A stretch of 41,988 nucleotides of DNA, taken from Rhodocyclaceae bacterium. Lineage in GTDB: Bacteria > Pseudomonadota > Gammaproteobacteria > Burkholderiales > Rhodocyclaceae. The notes under the pieces were generated by a model, which worked only from the letters and a program-made list of their open reading frames with translations, was not told the DNA's origin and did no database searches. Positions 1-7,682 of this stretch are shown here, in pieces. A program made the position numbers and the translations under genes. Each line of letters begins with the position of its first letter. Positions within the stretch are counted from its first letter, which is position 1. Location of the stretch: NCBI GenBank assembly GCA_024710925.1, contig JANJTW010000100.1, positions 1 to 41,988 on the forward strand. Reading direction: 5' to 3'.

Positions 1-279
1 GAGATCATCGCCCACGCCGGCACCATCGTCTGGAACGGCCCGATCGGCGTCTTCGAGCTCGACCAGTTCGCCGGCGGCACCAAGATGCTGGCCTCGGCCA
101 TCGCCCACTCCGACGGCTTCTCGCTGGCCGGCGGCGGCGACACGCTGGCGGCGATCGCCAAGTTCCACATCGCCGACGACGTCGACTACATCTCGACCGG
201 CGGCGGCGCCTTCCTCGAATTCCTCGAAGGCAAGACGCTGCCGGCGATCGAGGTGCTGGAAAGCCGCGCCGCCGGCTGA
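1..279 (+). CDS. pgk: Phosphoglycerate kinase, C-terminal end (5' truncated by window)
   Basis: The reading frame is open from base 1 to a TGA at 277-279 and gives the last 92 residues of phosphoglycerate kinase, which makes ATP from 1,3-bisphosphoglycerate in glycolysis. Visible C-terminal landmarks are [12 protein letters not shown] (nucleotide-binding lobe), the [12 protein letters not shown] glycine-rich loop and the near-terminal [16 protein letters not shown] block that closes the family. Only the 3' part is present, so start and operon position cannot be judged. A strong intrinsic terminator follows at 304-336, so pgk probably ends its own transcript here. pyk and fba lie downstream in the same direction, as in other betaproteobacteria, but separated by unrelated genes. 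Confidence 0.96.
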   Translation, partial: EIIAHAGTIVWNGPIGVFELDQFAGGTKMLASAIAHSDGFSLAGGGDTLAAIAKFHIADDVDYISTGGGAFLEFLEGKTLPAIEVLESRAAG

Positions 280-303
280 GCGACGACCGCGCCGGCGCGT
301 GCC

Positions 304-336
304 CGAAGGCCGCCTGCGGGCGGCCTTCGCATTTTT
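304..336 (+). terminator. Rho-independent terminator after pgk
   Basis: An 11-bp perfect stem (CGAAGGCCGCC at 304-314 paired with GGCGGCCTTCG at 319-329), a TGCG loop and a T5 run at 332-336. It separates pgk from the TetR promoter that begins about 28 bp further on. Confidence 0.9.
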
Positions 337-363
337 GCCGGCGATGCGCACGGAAAATCCAGC

Positions 364-393
364 TTGACAAAAAAGAACGACCGTTCGTAAAGT
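364..393 (+). promoter_or_regulatory. Promoter of the TetR gene with operator between -35 and -10
   Basis: TTGACA at 364-369 is a perfect -35. After an 18-bp spacer, TAAAGT at 388-393 is a 4/6 match to -10. The spacer holds the inverted repeat ACGA-CCGT-TCGT (377-388), so a repressor bound there would block RNA polymerase. The start codon at 400 lies 6 bp after the -10 and has no Shine-Dalgarno, so the transcript may be leaderless. Autorepression is inferred from operator placement. Confidence 0.7.
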
Positions 394-399
394 AATTTC

Positions 400-996
400 A
401 TGGGCAAAGGCGAAGACACCCGTTCGATGATTCTCGACGCCGCGCTGGCGCAGGCCAGCGAGGGCGGCTTCGAGTCATTGACCATCGGCACGCTGGCAGC
501 GCGCACCGGCCTCTCGAAGAGCGGCCTGTTCGCGCATTTCGGCTCGCGCGAGGAACTGCAGATCGCCGCCATCGACGCCGCCGCCGCGCGCTTCGCCGAT
601 ACCGTCTTCGCGCCGGCGCTGCTCGCCGAACGCGGCCTGCCGCGGCTGCGCGCGATCTTCGCCCACTGGCTGCGCTGGACCGACGACAGCGGGCTGGCCT
701 ACGGCTGCCCGCTGCACGCGGCGGCGATCGAGTTCGACGACCGCCCCGGCCCGGTGCGCGACCACCTCGTCGGCCATTACGAGCGCCTGCAGCGCAACCT
801 GGAACGGGCCTTCGCGCTCGCCGTCGATACCGGCGAGCTGCCGGCCGACGCCGACCCCGGCCAGCTCGCTTTCGAGGCGCTCGGCCTCGTCTTCGCCTAC
901 TACCACGCCGCCCGCCTGCTGCGGCGCGCCGACGCCGCCGAACGCGCGCGCGCCGCCTTCGACCGCCTTCTCGCCGCTGCCGCGCCGGCAGCCTGA
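400..996 (+). CDS. TetR/AcrR family transcriptional regulator
   Basis: A 198-residue TetR-type repressor. The N-terminal helix-turn-helix is clear: DTRSMILDAALAQASEGGF (helix 1), SLTIGTLAARTGLSKSGLFAHFGSREEL (helices 2-4, about residues 26-53). The C-terminal ligand-binding half is helical and ends in an Arg/Ala-rich helix. The ATG at 400 is the only start that keeps helix 1 whole. It has no Shine-Dalgarno and sits at the expected transcription start, which suggests leaderless translation. The alpha/beta hydrolase begins 16 bp downstream and is the likely co-transcribed target. A near-copy of the promoter operator lies inside that gene at 1052-1063. The ligand is unknown. Confidence 0.9.
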   Translation: MGKGEDTRSMILDAALAQASEGGFESLTIGTLAARTGLSKSGLFAHFGSREELQIAAIDAAAARFADTVFAPALLAERGLPRLRAIFAHWLRWTDDSGLAYGCPLHAAAIEFDDRPGPVRDHLVGHYERLQRNLERAFALAVDTGELPADADPGQLAFEALGLVFAYYHAARLLRRADAAERARAAFDRLLAAAAPAA

Positions 997-1012
997 TCCC
1001 AAGGAGCCTCGC

Positions 1013-1948
1013 ATGAACAGCCACGCCCCCTCGCTTTCGCCGATCAATAGCACGATCGTTCGTTCTTGGTCGCTCGCCCTGCTGGCGACGACGCGCGCCT
1101 ATTTCGGGCTCACCTCGCGCCTGCGTCCCACGCTCGCCCGCCGCCAGGCCGAGCGCCTGTTCACCACGCCGCCACGGCCGGCGCGGCGCTGGCCGGTCCC
1201 CGCCGCCGCCCGTCGCGACAGCGTGCTGACGCCGGCCGGCCATGTCGCCGTCTGGCAGGCCGGCCCGGCGGCGGCGCCGGCGGTGCTGCTGTCGCACGGC
1301 TGGGGCGGCGCCGGCGCGCAGCTCGGCGGCTTCGTCGCGCCGCTGCTGGCGCGCGGCTTCCGCGTCGTCTGGTTCGACCACCCCGGCCACGGCGACAGCG
1401 ACGGCCGGCGCAGCGCGCTGCCCGAGCTGGTCGACGCGATCCACGCCGTGCACGCCACCTGCGGCCCCTTCCACGCCGCCGTCGGCCATTCGCTCGGTGG
1501 CGCCGCGCAGCGCCAGCGCCAGCGCGGCGGCCTGCCGCTGGCGCGCGTCGCGCTGGTCGGCGCGCCGGCCTCGATCGCCGAATACATGCACGGCTTCGCC
1601 CGCCGCCTCGGCCTCACCGCCGCCGTGCGCGAAGGGCTGGGCCGGCGCATCGAGCAGCGCTACGGCCGCTCCTTCGCCGACATCGACCGCCTCGTCGACC
1701 TCGGCCGGCTGCAGCTGCCGGCCTTGCTGGTGCACGACGCCGGCGACCGCCACGTGCCGTTCGCGCACGGCGAACGCATCGCCGCCGCGCTGCCCGGCGC
1801 CCGCCTCGTGCGCACGCACGGCTTCGGTCATTTCCGCATCCTGCGCCAGCCGGAAGTGCAGGCGCTGGTCGCCGCCTTCGTCGCCGGCGAGGACGAGGCG
1901 CTGCCGGCCGAACTGCCGCGGCTGCCGCCGCCGGCGCCGCTGTATTAA
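1013..1948 (+). CDS. Alpha/beta hydrolase
   Basis: A 311-residue serine hydrolase fold protein. The nucleophile elbow GHSLGG puts the catalytic Ser near residue 160, HDAGDRHVPF gives the acid near 245 and GFGHFRIL the His near 273. The oxyanion strand reads VLLSHGWGG (about 91-99), with WFDHPGHGDSDG after it. An N-terminal amphipathic segment (about 15-55, Leu/Arg-rich) precedes the core. AAGGAG lies at 1001-1006 before ATG 1013, supporting the start. It follows the TetR gene by 16 bp and is probably controlled by it. Substrate cannot be deduced; esterase or lipase-like activity is the general expectation. The proposed second TetR operator overlaps codons 14-18. Confidence 0.88.
   Translation: MNSHAPSLSPINSTIVRSWSLALLATTRAYFGLTSRLRPTLARRQAERLFTTPPRPARRWPVPAAARRDSVLTPAGHVAVWQAGPAAAPAVLLSHGWGGAGAQLGGFVAPLLARGFRVVWFDHPGHGDSDGRRSALPELVDAIHAVHATCGPFHAAVGHSLGGAAQRQRQRGGLPLARVALVGAPASIAEYMHGFARRLGLTAAVREGLGRRIEQRYGRSFADIDRLVDLGRLQLPALLVHDAGDRHVPFAHGERIAAALPGARLVRTHGFGHFRILRQPEVQALVAAFVAGEDEALPAELPRLPPPAPLY
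1052..1063 (+). promoter_or_regulatory. Second TetR-type operator inside the hydrolase gene
   Basis: ACGATCGTTCGT matches the promoter operator ACGACCGTTCGT (377-388) at 11 of 12 positions and keeps the ACGA-N4-TCGT inverted repeat. It lies about 40 bp into the hydrolase coding sequence. Function as an auxiliary operator or roadblock is inferred only from the match. Confidence 0.45.
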
Positions 1949-2079
1949 CGAAGGCCGGCAGGATCGCCACCGGACGCGACGACGGCGGTCCCACCCGCGA
2001 GCGACCGCGCGACCGGCGCAAGCCCCGCGACAAGGAGGCTGCGCCGGTGTCCGCTGTTTTCCGAACGGCCGTCGCCGGC

Positions 2080-2085
2080 TAGAAT
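2080..2085 (+). promoter_or_regulatory. -10 element upstream of pyk
   Basis: TAGAAT followed by GGGCGG, 24 bp before the pyk ATG. It matches the -10 pattern repeated before many operons in this window. The -35 region is poor. Confidence 0.5.
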
Positions 2086-2109
2086 GGGCGGAACAACAAA
2101 GGACCCGCC

Positions 2110-3552
2110 ATGACCCGCCACACCAAGATCGTCGCCACCCTCGGCCCCGCCTCGAACGATTCCGAAATCCTCGAAAAACTGATCCGCGCCGGCGTCGACG
2201 TCGTCCGCCTCAACTTCTCGCACGGCACCGCCGACGACCACGTCGCCCGGGCAACGATGGTGCGCGACGCGGCCGCCCGCGTCGGCCGCCCGGTCGGCAT
2301 CCTCGCCGACCTGCAGGGGCCGAAGATCCGCGTCGGCAAGTTCGCCGACGGCAAGGTGACACTCGAAAACGGCGCCCGCTTCGTCCTCGACGCCAATTGC
2401 GGCACCGGCAACATCGAGCGCGTCGGCCTCGACTACAAGGACCTGCCGAAGGACGTGCGCGCCGGCGACGTACTGCTGCTCGACGACGGTCGCATCGTCC
2501 TCGACGTCGCCCAGGTGCGCGGCAGCGAGATCCACACCGTCGTCCGCCACGGCGGCGAGCTGTCGAACAACAAGGGCATCAACCGCCAGGGCGGCGGCCT
2601 CTCCGCGCCGGCGCTGACGGCCAAGGACATGGACGACATCAAGACCGCCGCCGACATCGGCGTCGACTACGTCGCCATCTCGTTCCCGAAGAGCGCCGCC
2701 GACATGTACATGGCGCGCCAGCTGATGCGCGCCGCCGGCGGCCGTGCCCTGACCATCGCCAAGATCGAGCGGGTCGAGGCAGTGGCCGCGCTCGACGAGA
2801 TCCTCGACGCCTCCGACGGCGTCATGGTCGCCCGCGGCGACCTCGCGGTCGAGGTCGGCGACGCCGCCGTGCCGGCGCTGCAGAAGAAGATGATCCGCAT
2901 GGCGCGCGAGCGCAACAAGCTGGCGATCACCGCGACGCAGATGATGGAGTCGATGATCCTGTCGCCGGTGCCGACCCGCGCCGAGGTGTCGGACGTCGCC
3001 AACGCCGTCCTCGACGGCACCGACGCGGTGATGCTGTCGGCCGAGACGGCGAGCGGCAAGTTCCCGGTGCACACGGTCGAGGCGATGGCCCGCGTCTGCC
3101 TCGAAGCCGAGAAGTCGCACGAGGTGACGCTCGACCGCGAGTTCCTCGACCGGGTGTTCACGCGCATCGACCAGTCGATCGCCATGGCCGCGATCTGGAC
3201 CGCGCACCACCTCAAGGTGAAGGCCATCGCCGCGCTCACCGAGTCCGGCTCGACGGCGCTGTGGATGAGCCGGCTGAACTGCGGCGTGCCGGTCTACGCG
3301 CTGACGCCGTCGGCCGCCGCGCAGACCAAGATGTGCCTCTACCGCGAGGTCTATCCGCTCTTGATGAAGCAGATGCACACCGACCGCGAGGAACTGCTGT
3401 TCGACGCCGAGCAGCTGCTGATCGAGGCCGGCGTCGTCGACAAGGGCGACCTGATCGTGCTCACCATCGGCGAGCCGATCGGCACGCCGGGCGGCACCAA
3501 CACGCTGAAGATCGTCCGCGTCGGCGAGCACGCCCTGCCGACGGAGCGCTGA
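2110..3552 (+). CDS. pyk: Pyruvate kinase
   Basis: A 480-residue pyruvate kinase, which transfers phosphate from phosphoenolpyruvate to ADP in the last step of glycolysis. Family motifs in order: TKIVATLGPAS (5-15), RLNFSHG (metal/PEP site), GILADLQGPKIRVG, IAKIERVEAV with the catalytic Lys, MVARGDLAVEVG, and the ATQMMESM / PTRAEVSDVANAVLDGTDA signature. The B domain between LQGPKIR and the ISFPKSAADM segment is complete. AAAGGA precedes ATG 2110. It belongs to the conserved pgk-pyk-fba-purC group. A GGDEF sensor gene starts 14 bp after its stop, so the two are probably co-transcribed. Confidence 0.97.
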   Translation: MTRHTKIVATLGPASNDSEILEKLIRAGVDVVRLNFSHGTADDHVARATMVRDAAARVGRPVGILADLQGPKIRVGKFADGKVTLENGARFVLDANCGTGNIERVGLDYKDLPKDVRAGDVLLLDDGRIVLDVAQVRGSEIHTVVRHGGELSNNKGINRQGGGLSAPALTAKDMDDIKTAADIGVDYVAISFPKSAADMYMARQLMRAAGGRALTIAKIERVEAVAALDEILDASDGVMVARGDLAVEVGDAAVPALQKKMIRMARERNKLAITATQMMESMILSPVPTRAEVSDVANAVLDGTDAVMLSAETASGKFPVHTVEAMARVCLEAEKSHEVTLDREFLDRVFTRIDQSIAMAAIWTAHHLKVKAIAALTESGSTALWMSRLNCGVPVYALTPSAAAQTKMCLYREVYPLLMKQMHTDREELLFDAEQLLIEAGVVDKGDLIVLTIGEPIGTPGGTNTLKIVRVGEHALPTER

Positions 3553-3565
3553 GCGAAGCGCCCGC

Positions 3566-5782
3566 GTGCCGGCGATCGCCACCTCCCCGCGCAAGGCCTC
3601 GCAGATTTTCCTGCTGGTCGCCGCGCTCGTCCTCGCGCTGGCCTGGGGAATCGCCGTCAAGCACGTCGCCGACGTGCACCGGGACACCCGCGACGCGGCC
3701 GGCCGGCACGTGCGCGCGCTGGCCGCGGCGCACGCCCGGCAGACGGCGCTGACGCAGGCGGTCGCCGAGGAGGCGCTGCACCACCTGCGGACGACGCTGG
3801 AAGACGACGGCCTCGACGCCTTCCGCCGGGAGGCCGCACGGGCCACCAGCCGCCACGCCGCCGGACCGATCAACCGCGCCTCGTTCGCCGACGGCGACGG
3901 CCAAATCCAGGCCAACTACCTCGACGGCAACCCCGGCAAGCTCGCCAGCATGGCCGACCGCGACTATTTCCACGACATCCGGCGCCACGGCGAGGATCGG
4001 CTGCACGTCACCGAACCGTTCCGCGGCCGCTTCACCGGCGAATGGATCGTCCTCTTCTCGCGACCGCTGCTGCGCGACGGGAAATTCGCTGGCCTCGTCC
4101 AGGTCGGCCTGCCGGCCGCCCGTCTCGGCGACCTCCTCGGCGTCGTCAATGGCGGCCACCGGGAGACGGTGACGCTGCTTTCGCCCGGCAACCGCGTCAT
4201 CGCCCGCTCCAGCGGCCCGGAGTTCATCGGCCGCGAAGCCGACCTGCCGCCGGGCGGCGGCGGCGACGAATTCACCTACGACAGCCCGCTCGACGGCACC
4301 CCCCGCCTCGCCGCCGTGCGCGAGGTGCCGGGCAGCGGCATGCGCGTCGTCGCCGCCGTCGACCTGCGGGCGCTCGACGACGAAGTCGCCGAGCACGCCC
4401 GCGTCGCCTTCCTGCCGGCCATCCTGCTGACGCTGCTGCTGCTGCCGGCGAGCCTGCTCATCCGTCGCGCCGACCGCAGCCAGCAGGCGGCGCACGAGGC
4501 GCTGCGCGCGGAAACGCAGCGTTCGCGCACGGTCTTCGACACGATGGGCGAAGGCATCCTGCTCGTCGACGCCAGCGGCCGCGTCACTTTCGCCAACGCC
4601 CGCGCCGCCACCTGGCTGCCGGACGCCCGCGGCCAGCGCTTCGCCGACGCGCTGAACACCGCCGGCTTCGCGCTGGTCGCCGAGGACGGCAACCCCTTCG
4701 TCGGCGCCGACCCGGTGGCGCTGCTCTGCCTGGAGGCCGGCCAGGACATCGACGATGCCTGGCTGAAGCGCCACGATGCCCGCGGCGACGTCTGGCTGGC
4801 GTTGCGCGCGCGTGCCTTCCGCGACGCCGACGGCGCCGTTCAGGGCGCGACGCTGACGCTCGCCGACCGCAGCGAGGAGCACGAGCGCCTGAACGAGTCG
4901 GCGCTGACCGCCGGCATCATCGACGGCATGCAGGAAGCGGTGATGATCACCGACGCGCGCGCCCGCATCCTGCGCGTGAACCCCGCCTTCACCGAACTCA
5001 CCGGCTTCGCCGCGCACGAGGCGGTCGGCCGTACGCCGGCGATCCTCAAGTCGGCGCGCCACGACGACGCCTTCTTCTCGGCGATGTGGCACGCCCTCAA
5101 CGACGCCGGCCAGTGGTCCGGCCGCGTCTGGAACCGGCACAAGTCGGGCGAGGAGTATTGCGTCTGGCACAGCATCACCTCGGTGCGCGACATCCACGGC
5201 CGCATCGCGCGCTTCATCACCGTCAGCCGCGACATCACCGAACAGCAGGCGCGCGAAGGGGAGCTCTGGCCGCGCGCCAACTTCGACCCGCTGACCGGGC
5301 TGTCCAACCGCGCCCGCTTCGCCGACCGGCTGGCGCAGGCGCTCGCCAACGCGCAGCGCGACGACCACGGCTTCGCCGTCTGCTACCTCGACCTCGACCG
5401 CTTCAAGCCGGTCAACGACACGCTCGGCCATGCCGCCGGCGACGCGCTGCTGCGCCAGGTGGCGCAGCGCATGCGCTCGGTGCTGCGCGAGGAGGACACG
5501 CTGGCGCGCATCGGCGGCGACGAGTTCGCGCTGCTGCTGCCGCGCGCCGGGGGAGCCGGCGATGCCTCGCGCGTCGCCGCCAAGATCATCGACCTCGTGC
5601 ATGCCCCCTTCGATCTCGCCGAAGGCACGGCGAGCATCGGCATCAGCATCGGCATCGCCCGCTTTCCCGACGACGGCAGCGACGCGGCGGCATTGCGTGA
5701 TGCCGCCGACCGGGCGCTCTATGCGGCCAAGGCCGGCGGCCGCAACTGCTGGCGCTTCGCCGAACCGGCCGAGCCGGCGTAA
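3566..5782 (+). CDS. Membrane diguanylate cyclase with periplasmic sensor and PAS domains
   Basis: A 738-residue sensor that should make cyclic di-GMP from GTP at the inner membrane. Order: TM helix (about 13-30), periplasmic Cache/PDC-like sensor (about 35-270, with SMADRDYFHDI and LFSRPLLRDGKFAGLVQVGL typical of such domains), second TM (about 270-290), two PAS domains (about 310-430 and 440-560, the second with AVMITDARARILRVNPAFTE), then GGDEF (about 570-735). The active site is intact (GGDEF at 650-654) and the inhibitory site RxxD (REED, 641-644) lies exactly five residues before it, so product feedback is expected. There is no EAL domain. The start is a GTG 14 bp after pyk; its ligand is unknown. 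Confidence 0.93.
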   Translation: MPAIATSPRKASQIFLLVAALVLALAWGIAVKHVADVHRDTRDAAGRHVRALAAAHARQTALTQAVAEEALHHLRTTLEDDGLDAFRREAARATSRHAAGPINRASFADGDGQIQANYLDGNPGKLASMADRDYFHDIRRHGEDRLHVTEPFRGRFTGEWIVLFSRPLLRDGKFAGLVQVGLPAARLGDLLGVVNGGHRETVTLLSPGNRVIARSSGPEFIGREADLPPGGGGDEFTYDSPLDGTPRLAAVREVPGSGMRVVAAVDLRALDDEVAEHARVAFLPAILLTLLLLPASLLIRRADRSQQAAHEALRAETQRSRTVFDTMGEGILLVDASGRVTFANARAATWLPDARGQRFADALNTAGFALVAEDGNPFVGADPVALLCLEAGQDIDDAWLKRHDARGDVWLALRARAFRDADGAVQGATLTLADRSEEHERLNESALTAGIIDGMQEAVMITDARARILRVNPAFTELTGFAAHEAVGRTPAILKSARHDDAFFSAMWHALNDAGQWSGRVWNRHKSGEEYCVWHSITSVRDIHGRIARFITVSRDITEQQAREGELWPRANFDPLTGLSNRARFADRLAQALANAQRDDHGFAVCYLDLDRFKPVNDTLGHAAGDALLRQVAQRMRSVLREEDTLARIGGDEFALLLPRAGGAGDASRVAAKIIDLVHAPFDLAEGTASIGISIGIARFPDDGSDAAALRDAADRALYAAKAGGRNCWRFAEPAEPA

Positions 5783-5830
5783 ACCCGGCCCCGGCGCGGC
5801 GTTATGCCGGCAGGCTTCGCCGCCGCCTGA

Positions 5831-5836
5831 TAGAAT
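5831..5836 (+). promoter_or_regulatory. -10 element of the bluB riboswitch transcript
   Basis: TAGAAT followed by TCGCCC, the recurrent -10 type of this genome. It would start transcription near 5843, about 30 nt before the riboswitch P1 stem. Confidence 0.55.
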
Positions 5837-5871
5837 TCGCCCGGCCCCGCTCGCGCGGGGCGCCAAGCGCT

Positions 5872-6064
5872 CCGGTGCCCGCTGCGGCGGGAGAATCGGG
5901 AACGCGGTGCGGCGGTGCGGATTTCGCGCCGCCCAGGCCGCGACGTGCCCAACGCTGTAAGGGGGACGGCGCCGGCAAAGGCCACTGGAGGACCGCCCGG
6001 ACGACACCGGCGGCCGCCTCCGGGAAGGCGCCGGCGACCGGAGGAACCCGAGTCAGAAGACCGG
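5872..6064 (+). promoter_or_regulatory. Cobalamin (AdoCbl) riboswitch upstream of bluB
   Basis: The class hallmarks are visible in order: GGTGCCCGC then GCGGGAGAATCGGGAACGC, the B12 box AAGGCCACTGG (5978-5988), GGGAAGGCGCC, and the terminal GAGTCAGAAGACCGG. The outer P1 stem forms from CCGGT (5872-5876) and ACCGG (6060-6064). Cobalamin binding normally shuts off the downstream gene. Here the platform looks translational: CCTTG (6074-6078) can pair with CAAGG (6116-6120), which is the bluB Shine-Dalgarno. Confidence 0.93.
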
Positions 6065-6128
6065 CCGCGAGCGCCTTGTACGGCCAGCTGGACCCTGGCC
6101 ACCCACGTCTGATCGCAAGGGGATCTCG

Positions 6129-6911
6129 ATGGACAACGCAGCCGCCGTGCCGGGCAACCCGCCCCAGGCCAACCACCATTTCGCCGACGCCGCCCGCGAC
6201 GCGGTCTACCAGGCCATATTTTCCCGCCGCGACGTGCGCGGCCAGTTCCTGCCCGACCCGATTCCGGACGCGGTGCTCGCCCGCCTGCTCACCGCCGCGC
6301 ATTTCGCGCCGTCGGTCGGCTACATGCAGCCGTGGAGCTTCGTGCTGATCCGCGAGGCGGCCGTGAAGGCGCGCATCCACGCCGCCTTCGCCGAAGCCAA
6401 CGCCGAGGCGCTGCAGATGTTCGAGGGCGAGAAGCGCGAGATCTACCGCGAGCTGAAGCTCGAAGGCATCCTCGAATCGCCGGTGAACCTGCTCATCACC
6501 TGCGACCGCGACCGCGCCGGGCCGGTCGTCATCGGCCGCACGCACATCAAGGCAATGGACATCTACAGCGCCGTCTGCGCCGTGCAGAACCTGTGGCTGG
6601 CGGCGCGCGCCGAAGGCCTCGGCGTCGGCTGGGTGAGCATCTTCCACCAGGCGGCGCTGAAGGAAATCCTCGGCCTGCCCGAGCGCATCGTGCCGATCGC
6701 CTACCTGTGCCTCGGCCAGGTCAGCCACTTCCACGACAAGCCGGAGCTGGAAGCGGCCGGCTGGCGGCCGCGCCTGCCGCTCGACGAGCTGGTCTATTTC
6801 GAGCAGTGGGGAGAGACCGCCGGCGACGGCGCGGCGGCGCTCAAGGCGGCACTGCGCGCGGCGCAGGACACCGCCGCCGCGCACCGCCGCTTCGACCTGG
6901 CGCAATCCTGA
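6129..6911 (+). CDS. bluB: 5,6-dimethylbenzimidazole synthase BluB
   Basis: A 260-residue flavin destructase of the nitroreductase fold. BluB uses O2 to cut reduced FMN and make dimethylbenzimidazole, the lower ligand of vitamin B12. Landmarks: FSRRDVRGQFLPDPI (FMN phosphate loop, about 30-45), AAHFAPSVGYMQPWSFVLI (58-76), ESPVNLLITCDRDR, GRTHIKAMDIYSAVCAVQNLWLA, and the GLGVGWVSIF strand that separates BluB from ordinary nitroreductases. AAGGGGAT lies five bases before ATG 6129. The cobalamin riboswitch just upstream confirms the B12 link independently. No other cobalamin gene is in view. A sensor kinase follows 40 bp downstream. Confidence 0.95.
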   Translation: MDNAAAVPGNPPQANHHFADAARDAVYQAIFSRRDVRGQFLPDPIPDAVLARLLTAAHFAPSVGYMQPWSFVLIREAAVKARIHAAFAEANAEALQMFEGEKREIYRELKLEGILESPVNLLITCDRDRAGPVVIGRTHIKAMDIYSAVCAVQNLWLAARAEGLGVGWVSIFHQAALKEILGLPERIVPIAYLCLGQVSHFHDKPELEAAGWRPRLPLDELVYFEQWGETAGDGAAALKAALRAAQDTAAAHRRFDLAQS

Positions 6912-6951
6912 GCAGCCCGCCCGAGAATCCGCAGACGACAAGGAACCCGCG

Positions 6952-7656
6952 ATGAGCAAACCGTTAGCCCCCGCCTTTCCGTCGGTCGACATGGCCACTT
7001 TCCTGGCCTCGTCGGCGCACGACATGAAGAACTCGATCAGCCTGCTGATCCGTGGCCTCGAAGGCATCCTCGGCACGGTCGACGCGACCTCCTTCGCCGC
7101 CTACGACGATCTGGCGCAGATGACCTACGAGGCGAAGCGGGTAAACAGCAACCTGATCCAGCTGCTCACCCTCTACAAGATCGGCCAGGACATCTACCCC
7201 TTCGACCCGCAGCCGGTGGCCCTCGGCGACTTCATCGACATCATCGCCGCGCAGAGCGGCGAACTGCTGAAGTCGCAGGGCGTCGCCCTTGAACACGCCT
7301 GCGAGCCGGACCTTTACTGGGATTTCGACGAGGACCTGGTCACCGGCATCATCGGCAACGCCTTCAACAACGCCATCCACTACACGCGCGACCGGGTCCG
7401 CCTGTCCGCCGCCCGCGTCGACGGCCAGCTCGAACTGCGCATCGAGGACAACGGCGGCGGCTACCCGCGGCACATGCTCGACGAGTGCGCCGACTGCATG
7501 CGCGGCGTCGACTTCGCCGCCGGCAGCACCGGCCTCGGCCTCTACTTCTCCGCCATCGTCGCCCGCATGCACCGCCAGCGCGAGCGCTGCGGCGAGATCC
7601 GCCTGGAAAACGGCGGCGCGCTCGGCGGCGGCTGCTTCATCCTGCGCCTCCCCTGA
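6952..7656 (+). CDS. Soluble sensor histidine kinase
   Basis: A compact 234-residue kinase without membrane segments or a recognised input domain. The H-box SSAHDMKNSI places the phospho-accepting His at 23. Then follow a dimerisation helix pair (to about 75) and a HATPase domain with N-box GNAFNNAIHYT, G1 IEDNGGGYP and G2 GSTGLGLYFS. With only some 20 residues before the H-box, the signal must come through a partner or the dimerisation region. AAGGA precedes the ATG. It is followed 26 bp later by a receiver-TPR gene, its likely phosphorylation partner. Confidence 0.87.
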   Translation: MSKPLAPAFPSVDMATFLASSAHDMKNSISLLIRGLEGILGTVDATSFAAYDDLAQMTYEAKRVNSNLIQLLTLYKIGQDIYPFDPQPVALGDFIDIIAAQSGELLKSQGVALEHACEPDLYWDFDEDLVTGIIGNAFNNAIHYTRDRVRLSAARVDGQLELRIEDNGGGYPRHMLDECADCMRGVDFAAGSTGLGLYFSAIVARMHRQRERCGEIRLENGGALGGGCFILRLP

Positions 7657-7682
7657 ACACTCCTTTCAACCGGAACGCCACC

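Larger units (their letters stand above)
5783..6128. other. 346-bp intergenic region: promoter, B12 riboswitch and expression platform
   Basis: This gap between the GGDEF gene and bluB holds a -10 element (5831-5836), a GC-rich hairpin at the predicted transcript start (CCCCGC 5845-5850 with GCGGGG 5855-5860), the cobalamin riboswitch (5872-6064), a hairpin (GGCCAG 6082-6087 with CTGGCC 6095-6100) and the bluB ribosome site (6117-6124). No coding region is supported. Confidence 0.8.
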
